A stretch of DNA of 54,467 nucleotides, from contig JARLHL010000013.1 of NCBI GenBank assembly GCA_031292275.1, forward strand, positions 1-54,467, in the 5' to 3' direction. Numbering within the stretch: the first letter of the stretch is position 1; the number at the start of each line of letters is the position of its first letter. The stretch comes from Desulfocapsaceae bacterium (GTDB lineage: Bacteria; Desulfobacterota; Desulfobulbia; Desulfobulbales; Desulfocapsaceae). The position numbers were made by a program, and so were the translations under genes. Positions 38,535-47,927 of the stretch are shown here, one piece after another. The notes under the pieces are model-generated. The model had not been told where the DNA came from. It searched no databases and saw only the letters and a list, made by a program, of their open reading frames with translations.

Positions 38535-38907
38535 ATACCTGCAGCGAAGAGATTTTTTTCTCATTACGGTCTCGTCTTTTCAAATGACCGCATCCCGCCG
38601 AGTTCCATCATGCCTAAGAGCACGGGCATCATAGTAGCTGCTCTTGAGGTCCTCATGTAGCGCGTCGCAAGGTTTGACACCATTTGACGCAAGGTTTGAA
38701 GCCGCGTTTGATGCCTAAAAATGACTAGGACAGGCCGCAAAATCTGTCCCGGTTTTGTTGTCCTAAATATCCCTTAAATGTAGTTTGAAAGGAGCGGTAC
38801 GGTGAGGATTATCAGGAGATATCTGAACTTTTAACGTGGAGCTATATATAGATTAACATGGGCTTAATCCACAAAAATAGGTGTTGTCAGGTTGAGCAGT
38901 TGATAGA
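38535..38907. other. Gap with short direct repeats; possible decayed gene end
   Basis: No intact gene is seen. CGCAAGGTTTGA occurs at 38666-38677 and 38688-38699, 22 bases apart, followed by a related TTTGATGCC. On the minus strand a short frame reads HEDLKSSYYDARALRHDG before a stop, perhaps the end of a lost gene. A GGACAG/CTGTCC hairpin lies at 38728-38749. Confidence 0.4.
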
Positions 38908-39558
38908 TTATTGTCTTGTGGTGTCTGAGTCCGCCTTATTCATAATTTTCTTTTCTGTTCTAATTTCAGGCTTTTCTTCTTTGTTCTTTGTTGCGCTTGT
39001 TGCAGGTATAGAAGCTTCTAAAATTGATGATGTTCTGCTTTGTGGAACTTGTGATGACTGGGTCTTTTCATAGGCATCTAATAATATTTTGTCATAATCA
39101 GCTTTTTTAAATATTCCTATCTCGAATTCATCTATAGAAATGTAATAAATTAATGTGCATAGCTGCTTTGCTGTGATTTCTCGAATCTCGTAATGTGTGT
39201 TAGATGTATCAATTCTTGGATCACTTGTATTCCCATTAGTGCAAGTAAGCCCTAATCCAGCTTTTTCTATTGAGAATTTTTTGAATTTGATATATGTGAT
39301 TTTATCCCATTGCTTTTTTCTTCTGCATAAAGCAAACAGAATTTTTTCGAGCTTTGGCTTGCCATTGTCACCGCTTACATCCCAAATCGAAGGATTTTTA
39401 TCTGTCCAGCCTATAAGCATATTCGGCTCACAGTCTTCAAACATATCATTATCCTTCTTTTTGCTTCTAAGATTATCCCATGCTGGCTTTATCTCATTTT
39501 CAATTTGCCTTAATAAATCCATATAATGCCTCAATCCAACTTTAGAGTCCGTACTCAC
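38908..39558 (-). CDS. Unrecognised protein in a TIR-linked gene set
   Basis: I do not recognise this 216-residue protein. It is hydrophilic, with an aromatic, lysine-rich middle (KQWDKITYIKFKKFSIEKAG) and a low-complexity, charged C-terminal tail of about 45 residues rich in S, T, E and K. No signal peptide or membrane segment is evident. It starts with GTG at 39558, 17 bases inside the end of the preceding gene, so the two are translationally coupled. Base composition is AT-rich compared with the surrounding core genes. Confidence 0.7.
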   Translation of the reverse strand: MSTDSKVGLRHYMDLLRQIENEIKPAWDNLRSKKKDNDMFEDCEPNMLIGWTDKNPSIWDVSGDNGKPKLEKILFALCRRKKQWDKITYIKFKKFSIEKAGLGLTCTNGNTSDPRIDTSNTHYEIREITAKQLCTLIYYISIDEFEIGIFKKADYDKILLDAYEKTQSSQVPQSRTSSILEASIPATSATKNKEEKPEIRTEKKIMNKADSDTTRQ

Positions 39559-40279
39559 CCAATTCAGCCACCTTATTCACTGTGGCAATAAAATGATTGA
39601 GCACCTCTTTTTGTTGGTCTATGGACATCTTTATTGCTATGTTTTGGACCGTACTGAAATCCATCTCCAACCGAATCTGCAATTCTGGTGGCGGTACGAT
39701 AGGAATATTTTGAGGAATTCCAGGCTGAATATTTATTCGGAACAATTGCATGAAGCCAATTGTCCATGTCAACAATCGGTTGATCTTAATTTTATCCGCA
39801 ATATCTAAGATAATCGGCCGATTAACTCTAAATAGAAAATCCTCTGAATTTTCTATCCCCTGAACTGACTTTAGAAGCGGTGTGATTTTACTGATTCCTT
39901 CTTCATTACTTGATATAGGAAGGTATAATAAAACCCCGAATGCCAGTCTATCTAATAACGGACTACCTTCCATTTCAAAGTATTTCAATATGTGGTTATT
40001 GCAATATTCTGAAAAACCAGAAAAATTACCTATATTATTTTTAACATCGGGAGCAACCGCGTTTTCAATTAAATCAATTCTGTTTTGCTGCCAATCAAGT
40101 CTTAACATTGATTGTTCAAGTTTTGATAAACCAGAAAAATTTGATAATGTTTTATTGATTTGTATTGGTTGTTCACCACCAATTTCAGTTAGCCATTTTT
40201 CTAAATTCTTTGGTTCAAATTCATTGTCAACAAAACCAGTAAGTCTCAAAGACTCAATATTCCAATTAGTTACGTCCAT
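39542..40279 (-). CDS. Unrecognised protein in a TIR-linked gene set
   Basis: This 245-residue protein is not recognised. A hydrophobic stretch LLDRLAFGVLLYLPI lies near residues 108-122 and a proline-rich segment IPQNIPIVPPPEL near 196-208; neither looks like a clear membrane anchor. AAAGGAGC lies 5 bases before the ATG. It is followed by the 216-residue gene with a 17-base overlap and lies 134 bases downstream of the TIR gene on the same strand. Confidence 0.72.
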   Translation of the reverse strand: MDVTNWNIESLRLTGFVDNEFEPKNLEKWLTEIGGEQPIQINKTLSNFSGLSKLEQSMLRLDWQQNRIDLIENAVAPDVKNNIGNFSGFSEYCNNHILKYFEMEGSPLLDRLAFGVLLYLPISSNEEGISKITPLLKSVQGIENSEDFLFRVNRPIILDIADKIKINRLLTWTIGFMQLFRINIQPGIPQNIPIVPPPELQIRLEMDFSTVQNIAIKMSIDQQKEVLNHFIATVNKVAELGEYGL

Positions 40280-40413
40280 GATTAGCTCCTTTACTATTAC
40301 CTATATTGCCTTTGCAAAGTAAACATATTTTCCACATCTATGGACCTGTGTATAGGATATTTTCTCGTTGTGGCTTGGTGCCAAACTCGAGCCATTAGTT
40401 CGCAACTGAGTCT

Positions 40414-41319
40414 TCAACTCCCCATTCTTCTTTCATCGTTTTCGTTATTCCCAATGAGCATAGCCAATACACTTTGCTCTGCATGCAGTCTTTCGCACAT
40501 TTTAATCGCTTCTGTTTCCAAGCAAATTATTTTCTTCAGCTGGTTATCCAAGGCTCTTTCGGTGGACTCTGAAGCGTTTATTACCATTTTTTCTAGCTGT
40601 TCACGCTCATTTTGTAATTTATTCAAGTTTGTGCTGGCCACATGTAATTTAACCCCCAATTCACCGTATTTTAACATGTTCTCTCGGTTTTTGGATTGCT
40701 CCCAAATCTTGAGTGCCTTAGAGGCAATGACCCCGTTTGGAATTTTACCCTCTGCTAACTGGCGCTCGATTGAACGAACCCTCTCAAGTACTTCACTTAG
40801 AAGCTCAGGGACAGGACGAGAACTACTGGCTTGATCCGGAACACTAGATTCTATTGACCGAAGCTTCTCTTCAAAGTCTGGCCAAAGAACTGAAAAGATC
40901 CGGTCTATCTGTGATTCCGTTAATTGCTGCTCTGTGTTCTTATTAATTGTGGTCAGGAGTTTTCTTACGTCTTCTTTCGTAGACCGGGTAGACTGAAACT
41001 GAGCTAATGGTCCCTGCAAATCCACGGGCTCCAGTGCAAACAGGAATGGGCAAACAAGTGAGGTGTCCAAAACCTTAGAAAGTGCCCCGGCCTCAAAAAG
41101 CAGCCAAGGCGCCTGCATGTTTTCTGGTGTCACGCAAATTATTCCCATCTTTAACTTTTCCAGCTGCTTACTTAACTCGGCCATCCAGCGTGCGCCTTTG
41201 TCAATGTCCTCCGGGGAAAACCATGGGGTCACAGTTTGTATGACAAGCGGTAACCACTCCTTCAGTGACGTAGCGAGTTGGAAGCTACGCTTACCCGACC
41301 AGCTGATGAAGACGTCCAT
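40414..41319 (-). CDS. TIR-domain protein with a helical C-terminal region
   Basis: The N-terminus of this 301-residue protein is a TIR domain: DVFISWSGKRS at residues 2-12, SPEDIDKGARW at 35-45 and PWLLFEAGALSK at 71-82. W72xxxE76 corresponds to the WxxxE motif with the glutamate used by TIR NAD-consuming enzymes. Residues 150-300 look helical, rich in E, K, L and Q, without a recognised fold. GAGGAGG lies 6 bases before the ATG at 41319. Bacterial TIR proteins often act in anti-phage defence by depleting NAD or making cyclic ADP-ribose signals. Confidence 0.88.
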   Translation of the reverse strand: MDVFISWSGKRSFQLATSLKEWLPLVIQTVTPWFSPEDIDKGARWMAELSKQLEKLKMGIICVTPENMQAPWLLFEAGALSKVLDTSLVCPFLFALEPVDLQGPLAQFQSTRSTKEDVRKLLTTINKNTEQQLTESQIDRIFSVLWPDFEEKLRSIESSVPDQASSSRPVPELLSEVLERVRSIERQLAEGKIPNGVIASKALKIWEQSKNRENMLKYGELGVKLHVASTNLNKLQNEREQLEKMVINASESTERALDNQLKKIICLETEAIKMCERLHAEQSVLAMLIGNNENDERRMGS

Positions 41320-41635
41320 TTTCTGCCTCCTCAAATTAAAATTCTTACCAGAGTCGATGTACTCAGCACATTGATCTCATTTTCATCTCGGTCGAACAAA
41401 TAATTTTTATTTTTGTAAACTAAACAATTCAGGAGTGTTTCACATGAAGATGGCTTAATAGGTCCATTTGACCAAGAGAGGCATTTCCCGGTGGTCAATA
41501 TCGTTCCAACACATCATAACCTGAAAAATGAACCACAGATAGAAAAAGTTTACTGAATATTTATAATAGGGAAGCTCTATTGATTGAAGCTTTTTCGCAG
41601 CAGTCAATAGAGCCTTTTTCGGGAGGGATCAGCTC
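41320..41635. other. Gap between TIR gene and methylase fragment, with a terminator
   Basis: No gene seen. A perfect 10-bp stem (GCTCTATTGA, 41574-41583, with 41604-41613) is followed by CTTTTT on the + strand, a strong terminator with no obvious + strand gene in front of it. The AT-rich part (41390-41430) may hold the TIR promoter. Confidence 0.5.
41574..41619 (+). terminator. Orphan Rho-independent terminator
   Basis: Perfect 10-bp stem with a 20-base loop followed by CTTTTT. No + strand gene lies immediately upstream, so it may remain from a deleted gene or end an unseen RNA. Confidence 0.65.
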
Positions 41636-41955
41636 TTAATTGTAATTGGAGATGAGCAACTCGGTGCGGATTTTTCCTCTAGATTTCTTCGATGGATAGA
41701 GAGAGTATTTCAGGGTGGTTTCTTCGATCGAAAAGCCCCGGAACATATCCCTGATTTCCGGCGTGTCATTGAGAGTCATCAGGAATTTTCCTTTCATGTT
41801 TTCAAGAAAAACCCTCAGATCCAGAAAATCCTGCCCGGTAAAATCGTACTTATATCCTGGTATATTGCAATACGGCAGATCCAGGAAGAAAAAGGAATGC
41901 GGCCTGTCATATCTGGGGATCAGATCCCTAAAATCCTTACACTCGATGATGACCT
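41636..41955 (-). pseudogene. C-terminal fragment of a D12-class adenine DNA methylase
   Basis: About 105 residues match the C-terminal part of Dam-like (D12 class) adenine methylases: HSFFFLDLPYCNIPGYKYDF, GQDFLDLRVFLENMKGKFLM and TLNDTPEIRDMF. The catalytic DPPY is DLPY here. The N-terminal SAM-binding and target-recognition parts are missing; the frame runs straight into IS sequence at about 41955. It is therefore a remnant of a restriction-modification or orphan methylase gene. Confidence 0.8.
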
Positions 41956-42144
41956 GTGCCAAGCAAGAGTCTTGCTTGAGAACTGGCGGCGAGAGTATAC
42001 TCATATCCGCCCGCATAGTTCCTTGGGGTATCGTCCGCCAGCACCACAAGCAATCCGTTCAATAGAATTTAAACGGCCATTTATGCCATTACAACTTCCT
42101 GAGGGACTAACTTAAAATCTGGTATATTAAACTGGGGTAGGTCA
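41955..42144 (+). mobile_element. 3' end of an IS3-family insertion sequence
   Basis: The + strand reads ARVLLENWRREYTHIRPHSS, then LGYRPPAPQAI, the C-terminal end of an IS3-family (OrfB) transposase, stopping at 42115. Downstream, TATTAAACTGGGGTAGGTCA looks like the terminal inverted repeat. The catalytic core and left end are absent, so the element is dead. Its left junction lies inside the methylase fragment. Confidence 0.8.
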
Positions 42145-42252
42145 CCGTTACCACAGCACAATATTACAGGTGTGATCATTTGAGAAAATTCCTTATGCAC
42201 GAAAAAGGGTTAACTTCGTGCCTGGTTGGAGTTCAACTTCTGCAAAAAATTG

Positions 42253-43413
<1,161 letters not shown>

Positions 43414-44823
43414 ATGCTGCAGCAACAGGTTTACATTATAAATGGCGTTCTCATGGGGCTTGACGCCATATTCGTAATTGTTGCGGGCTATTCGGCCTAC
43501 TATGGATGCACTTTTGGATACGCTTTTGGCGTCGAGCCCATTCCCGAACACTTCACGTTCCTGGCATCGATTATCGGTGTGATGTTCATCAATAATTATT
43601 TTCTTGGCTATTGGGGGCTGTACGGAGACAAGGCTCCTGCTCGGCTCACCACGGTTGCATTTTCCGTACTGAAAGTCGTCCTGATCAATTTCATATTTCT
43701 CAGTGCAACAGTTTTTCTTTTTCAACCTGCGTATTATCCCCGTCTTTTTCTTATCTTATTTTCAGTTTTTACTTTTGTATATATTGCCTTGTTCCGCACT
43801 CTTTCCACCCTCTATATAGTCAAGTTCGCCGGAAGCGGAGCCCGGTCAAGAAAAATTCTGATAGTCGGAGACCGCGAGAGGGGCCAAGCCGTAATTCATG
43901 CACTTCAGAAACAGTTAAGTTGGGGGCATGATGTCGTGGGCAGGCTCTGCGAAAAAACTGATGAAGAACGTGAGGACAGCTGTCTCGGTTCAATAGATGC
44001 CTTACAAGCGGTATTACGGGAAATTCCTGTCGATGAGGTGCTTTTTGCCTTAAATGGCGATCGGGCTACCAATTTGCGGGAATACTTACACATCTGCAAG
44101 AAAATGGGGGTGTCGGTCAGGATTCTGCCGGCACTCTGGAATCAAGGAGACCATTCCATTACTGTTGAACACTGCCAGGGGATGCCGTTCATCAACCTTC
44201 AGGGGGAAAGTTTCAACGCCAATGGCCTGCTTTATAAACGCATGCTGGATATCGTCGGGGGTACGGCGGGATTTTTAATGCTCCTTCTGATTTTCCCTTT
44301 TGTCGCCCTTGCCATTAAGCGTGACTCCCCGGGGGCCGTGTTTTTCAAGCAGAATAGGAAGGGGCAGCATGGAAGAATTTTTGAACTGTACAAATTCAGA
44401 ACCATGTACGAAAACGCCGACGAAATGAAAAAGGAATTGATGAGCAAAAATGAAATGAACGGCCACATGTTCAAGTTGGAAAATGATCCCCGCATAACTC
44501 CGGTCGGAAAATGGCTACGGAAGACGTCCTTGGATGAGTTCCCGCAATTTGTCAACGTGCTGAAAGGAGACATGAGCCTTGTGGGCACCCGGCCTCCCAC
44601 CATTCAGGAGGTCGAACAGTATCAACCCGAACACTTGAAAAGAATAGCTGCCAAGCCCGGCATCACCGGATTGTGGCAGATTTCCGGCCGAAATAGAATC
44701 AAGGATTTCGAAAAGGTCGTGGAGCTTGATTGCCAATATCTTGATAACTGGCATTTTTTCGATGATATCAAAATATTACTGAAGACCCTTTGGGTCGTTT
44801 TGCGAAGAAAAGGAGCTTCATGA
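43414..44823 (+). CDS. Undecaprenyl-phosphate sugar phosphotransferase (exopolysaccharide initiation)
   Basis: This protein (469 aa from ATG 43414; TTG 43372 would add 14) starts exopolysaccharide repeat units by linking a sugar-1-phosphate to undecaprenyl phosphate. Four to five membrane segments fill the first 130 residues, then a nucleotide-binding-like domain, one more membrane segment near residue 285, and the catalytic C-domain: LYKFRTMYENADEM, RKTSLDEFPQFVNVLKGDMS, LVGTRPP and GITGLWQISGRN. The next gene overlaps its stop. The lipid carrier it uses is the product of uppS. Confidence 0.92.
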   Translation: MLQQQVYIINGVLMGLDAIFVIVAGYSAYYGCTFGYAFGVEPIPEHFTFLASIIGVMFINNYFLGYWGLYGDKAPARLTTVAFSVLKVVLINFIFLSATVFLFQPAYYPRLFLILFSVFTFVYIALFRTLSTLYIVKFAGSGARSRKILIVGDRERGQAVIHALQKQLSWGHDVVGRLCEKTDEEREDSCLGSIDALQAVLREIPVDEVLFALNGDRATNLREYLHICKKMGVSVRILPALWNQGDHSITVEHCQGMPFINLQGESFNANGLLYKRMLDIVGGTAGFLMLLLIFPFVALAIKRDSPGAVFFKQNRKGQHGRIFELYKFRTMYENADEMKKELMSKNEMNGHMFKLENDPRITPVGKWLRKTSLDEFPQFVNVLKGDMSLVGTRPPTIQEVEQYQPEHLKRIAAKPGITGLWQISGRNRIKDFEKVVELDCQYLDNWHFFDDIKILLKTLWVVLRRKGAS

Positions 44824-47279
44824 AAGCTCTTTCTGAAAAGAACTGTTCAAACACCGGTCACGGAGCACAGGAAATCACTATGAAGATGTGTCATATGAAA
44901 AATATAACGATTATCATCGTTCTTTTGGGCTTGCTTTGCGGCTGTTCAAGCACTGAAGAGAAGAAAATGAACTTTTACTCCAAGGGGGTAAGGCTGTACG
45001 AACAGGGAGATTACATAAAAGCGAACATTGAACTGAGCAATGCCCTGCAGCTTGATCCGAATTTTGCCGATGCCTTCTATGAGAGGGGCCTGGTGGAGTT
45101 GAAAAAGGCAAATCCGCAACTGGCCTACGGAAACTTCATCAAAGCAGTGGAGAAAAACCCGAACCATATTAAAGCCCATCTTGAGCTGGCCAAACTCTTT
45201 CTTGCCGCAAAAATGCAGGAGAAGGCCAAGGACACTCTCCAGACGATTTTTAGATTGGAGCCCCAAAATCGCGAAGCACTTTCTTTGCAGGCCCGATTAT
45301 TGCTCGTTACCGGAAAAACCGCTGAAGCATCCGGGATCCTTCAGGACCTTCTCAGTAAAGATAGTAAAAAACCGGAAGTGTATCTGATGCTTGCGTCTCT
45401 CTACCTCGAAAAAAAGGATGTTGATGGAGCCGAGAAGCTTCTTCAGCAGGGAGCCAAGGAGAATCCGGGTTCGATTGAATTGAAGGCCTATCTTGTGAAT
45501 GTTTACGATATGCAGAATCGGACTGAGGATGCCATTGCTGTGATCAAAGAGCTCATCGGGCTTGAGCCTGACAAGGACGTTCATAAAGTGGCTCTGGCCA
45601 AGCTTTTCTGGAAAACAGAGCGCAGGGATGAGGCTCGAAAATTTCTCGATGCCGCCCTTACAAAGGATTCAAAAAATGTTCGCTTATGGAAAGCCGCCGC
45701 ATCGTTTTACCTTTCTGTACGTGAAGCGGCCATAGCCGAGGAAATTCTGCAAAAAGGTATCGCTGCCAACAAAGAGAATTTTGAACTGCGTTTTGCCCTG
45801 CAGCAACTGATGGTCCAGCTGGGCCGCTATGATGACGCCTTGCAGGTTTTGCAGGAATGTTTGAAGCTCGATAAGGATCCGGCCGCGCCGGGCATTATTG
45901 ATACGCGCCTCAGGCTGGCTGATACGTATTTCGCGCGGGGAGATATCGAAAATGCCGAGGAACAGGTCCTTGCTACATTAAAGGAAAATCCCAAAAGCAT
46001 AGAGGGGCTCTACCTGAAAGGCAGAATCGATCTTCTAACCGGCAACTTGGACAATGCCGTCGCAGAGTTACGGCAGGTCGTGAACGAAAGACCTGATTTT
46101 GTTGATGCGCATCTGCGTCTTTCGGAGGCGCTCCTTAGCAATAAACAGGAAGACCTGGCCGTTGCAGCGTTGCAGACAGCCAGGAATGCCAATCCGGATA
46201 ATACGGAAATACCTGTTGTTCTTGCTCGATTGTTCGGATTGAAGAAGGATATGCCGGCTGCCGAAGACCTTCTGCGAAAGGTTGTCGGCGAACACCCCGA
46301 TGACCAGCGCCTCAAGGTTGACCTGGGAAACCTGTACTCGGAACAGGCCAAATATGAAAAAGCTGAAGCGGTTTTCAAAGAAATAGTGGAGCAGGCACCG
46401 GCCATTGCCGCAGGCTATATTAAACTTGGTCAGCTGTATGTCCGGCAAGGCGATAAGAATAAGGCGATAGCCGCGGTTCTTCAGGGGTATCAGGCAAATC
46501 CCGAATCATCGGTGCTGCTTGAAGAACTTGTCAAGTTCAACCTTGCAGCCGACAAATACGATGCCGCCATAGATGTCTGCCGGCAAAGGATTAATAAAAT
46601 GCCTGAGGATGCCGCAGCCCACAATCTCCTTGGCCGTGTCTATATGTCCAAAAAAGAATTCAGCAAGGCCGAAGAGGCCTTTAACAAGGCTGTCTCCATG
46701 CAGCCTCAATGGCAGGAGCCGTACAACAATCTTGCCGCCATTGCCCTCTTGAATGGAAAAGCCGATTCAGCCATTGAAAAACTGAAAGCAGGAATAAAGG
46801 CCGACCCTAAAAATGGTTCTGCCTATTCAACCCTGGGGGCTCTCTACGAAAAAAACGGCGATACGGAAAAGGCCATCCAGGTTTATGAGAATGCGCTGGC
46901 GGAAATCCCGAATGACTGGGTTGCGGCAAACAACCTGTCCTTTTTGCTCGGCGAGCAGTCAACCAATGACGCGAATTTAAAGCGCGCCTTGAAACTTGCC
47001 AGGCTGGCCCTGGAATTAAACCCTGGAAATCCCACTGTCCTCGATACGGTCGGCTGGGCCTATCAGAGGCTTGGCGATCACGAGAAAGCCTTTGGATATA
47101 TGGAAAGGGCAGTGAATCTGACCCCGGAACAACCGCTCCTGAATTATCATCTCGGCATGATCCTCTACACACTGGGAAAAAAAGACGAAGCCAGGGAAAA
47201 ACTGAAGAAGGCCGTTGAAAGTGCCGGGGATTTCAAGTGGAAAAACAAGGCATTGGAAACTTTAAAGCTTTTGTCGTAG
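44820..47279 (+). CDS. prsT: TPR-repeat lipoprotein of the exopolysaccharide/PEP-CTERM locus (PrsT type)
   Basis: The protein (819 aa) has a lipoprotein signal ending LLGLLCGC and then roughly 20 tetratricopeptide repeats to the C-terminus, e.g. AYFERGL-like units every 34 residues. The PEP-CTERM/exosortase-linked family of this architecture is called PrsT. It is probably a periplasmic scaffold for export or sorting. ATG 44820 has an AAGGAG 5 bases upstream and overlaps the previous stop; ATG 44880 or 44895 would give a more ordinary signal peptide. Confidence 0.87.
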   Translation: MKALSEKNCSNTGHGAQEITMKMCHMKNITIIIVLLGLLCGCSSTEEKKMNFYSKGVRLYEQGDYIKANIELSNALQLDPNFADAFYERGLVELKKANPQLAYGNFIKAVEKNPNHIKAHLELAKLFLAAKMQEKAKDTLQTIFRLEPQNREALSLQARLLLVTGKTAEASGILQDLLSKDSKKPEVYLMLASLYLEKKDVDGAEKLLQQGAKENPGSIELKAYLVNVYDMQNRTEDAIAVIKELIGLEPDKDVHKVALAKLFWKTERRDEARKFLDAALTKDSKNVRLWKAAASFYLSVREAAIAEEILQKGIAANKENFELRFALQQLMVQLGRYDDALQVLQECLKLDKDPAAPGIIDTRLRLADTYFARGDIENAEEQVLATLKENPKSIEGLYLKGRIDLLTGNLDNAVAELRQVVNERPDFVDAHLRLSEALLSNKQEDLAVAALQTARNANPDNTEIPVVLARLFGLKKDMPAAEDLLRKVVGEHPDDQRLKVDLGNLYSEQAKYEKAEAVFKEIVEQAPAIAAGYIKLGQLYVRQGDKNKAIAAVLQGYQANPESSVLLEELVKFNLAADKYDAAIDVCRQRINKMPEDAAAHNLLGRVYMSKKEFSKAEEAFNKAVSMQPQWQEPYNNLAAIALLNGKADSAIEKLKAGIKADPKNGSAYSTLGALYEKNGDTEKAIQVYENALAEIPNDWVAANNLSFLLGEQSTNDANLKRALKLARLALELNPGNPTVLDTVGWAYQRLGDHEKAFGYMERAVNLTPEQPLLNYHLGMILYTLGKKDEAREKLKKAVESAGDFKWKNKALETLKLLS

Positions 47280-47291
47280 GCATGCAATTCT

Positions 47292-47927
47292 ATGAGATAT
47301 CAAAACATGAAAAAACACACAAGGCGTTGTATCGGCGGTTTTATTCGAGGGCTGACTCTGTTTATTTACGTCCTGCAGTTGCCGCTTGCCGCCCAGGCTG
47401 ATGAGCAAAAGACACGCTCTGTGCCTGTTGCTGTTCAATATGAAGACTACACCATCGGCGCCGGGGATATTCTTGAAATCACGGTCTGGAAAAATGAAGA
47501 ACTGTCAAAAAAACTGCCGGTCCGCCCCGACGGTAAAATTTCCCTGCCTTTGGTGGGTGAAATCATGGTCGAGGGCAAAAAGGTTAAAGAGCTTTCAAGC
47601 CAGCTGCAGGAAATGTATTCAAGGTATGTGACCGGTCCGATAATCTATCTTTCGGTCCAGCAGGTAAACAGTATGAATGTTTACATCATTGGCCGGGTCA
47701 ATACTCCAGGGGTAAGGCCGCTTATTTCCAAAACGAATGTACTGCAGGGCCTTGCCATGGCCGCCGGCCTGACCCCTTTTGCCGAAGGCAATCACATAAA
47801 GATTTTTCGCACCGAGGATGATGGGACAACCTCTATTCTTGAATTTGATTACGATGATGTCTCTCGCGGCCGTAATTTACAGCAGAACATTCTTCTCAAG
47901 CGTGGTGATGTCATTGTCGTGCCTTAA
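47292..47927 (+). CDS. Polysaccharide export protein (Wza-like, exosortase-locus type)
   Basis: This 211-residue exported protein has a signal peptide ending LPLAAQADE. A polysaccharide export domain follows (YTIGAGDILEITVWKNEEL, PDGKISLPLVGEI), then an SLBB domain (NVYIIGRVNTPGVRPL). It should be the outer-membrane or periplasmic exit of the exopolysaccharide. It is shorter than Wza and has no lipobox cysteine, as in EpsE-type members of these loci. It overlaps the next gene by about 20 bases. Confidence 0.9.
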   Translation: MRYQNMKKHTRRCIGGFIRGLTLFIYVLQLPLAAQADEQKTRSVPVAVQYEDYTIGAGDILEITVWKNEELSKKLPVRPDGKISLPLVGEIMVEGKKVKELSSQLQEMYSRYVTGPIIYLSVQQVNSMNVYIIGRVNTPGVRPLISKTNVLQGLAMAAGLTPFAEGNHIKIFRTEDDGTTSILEFDYDDVSRGRNLQQNILLKRGDVIVVP

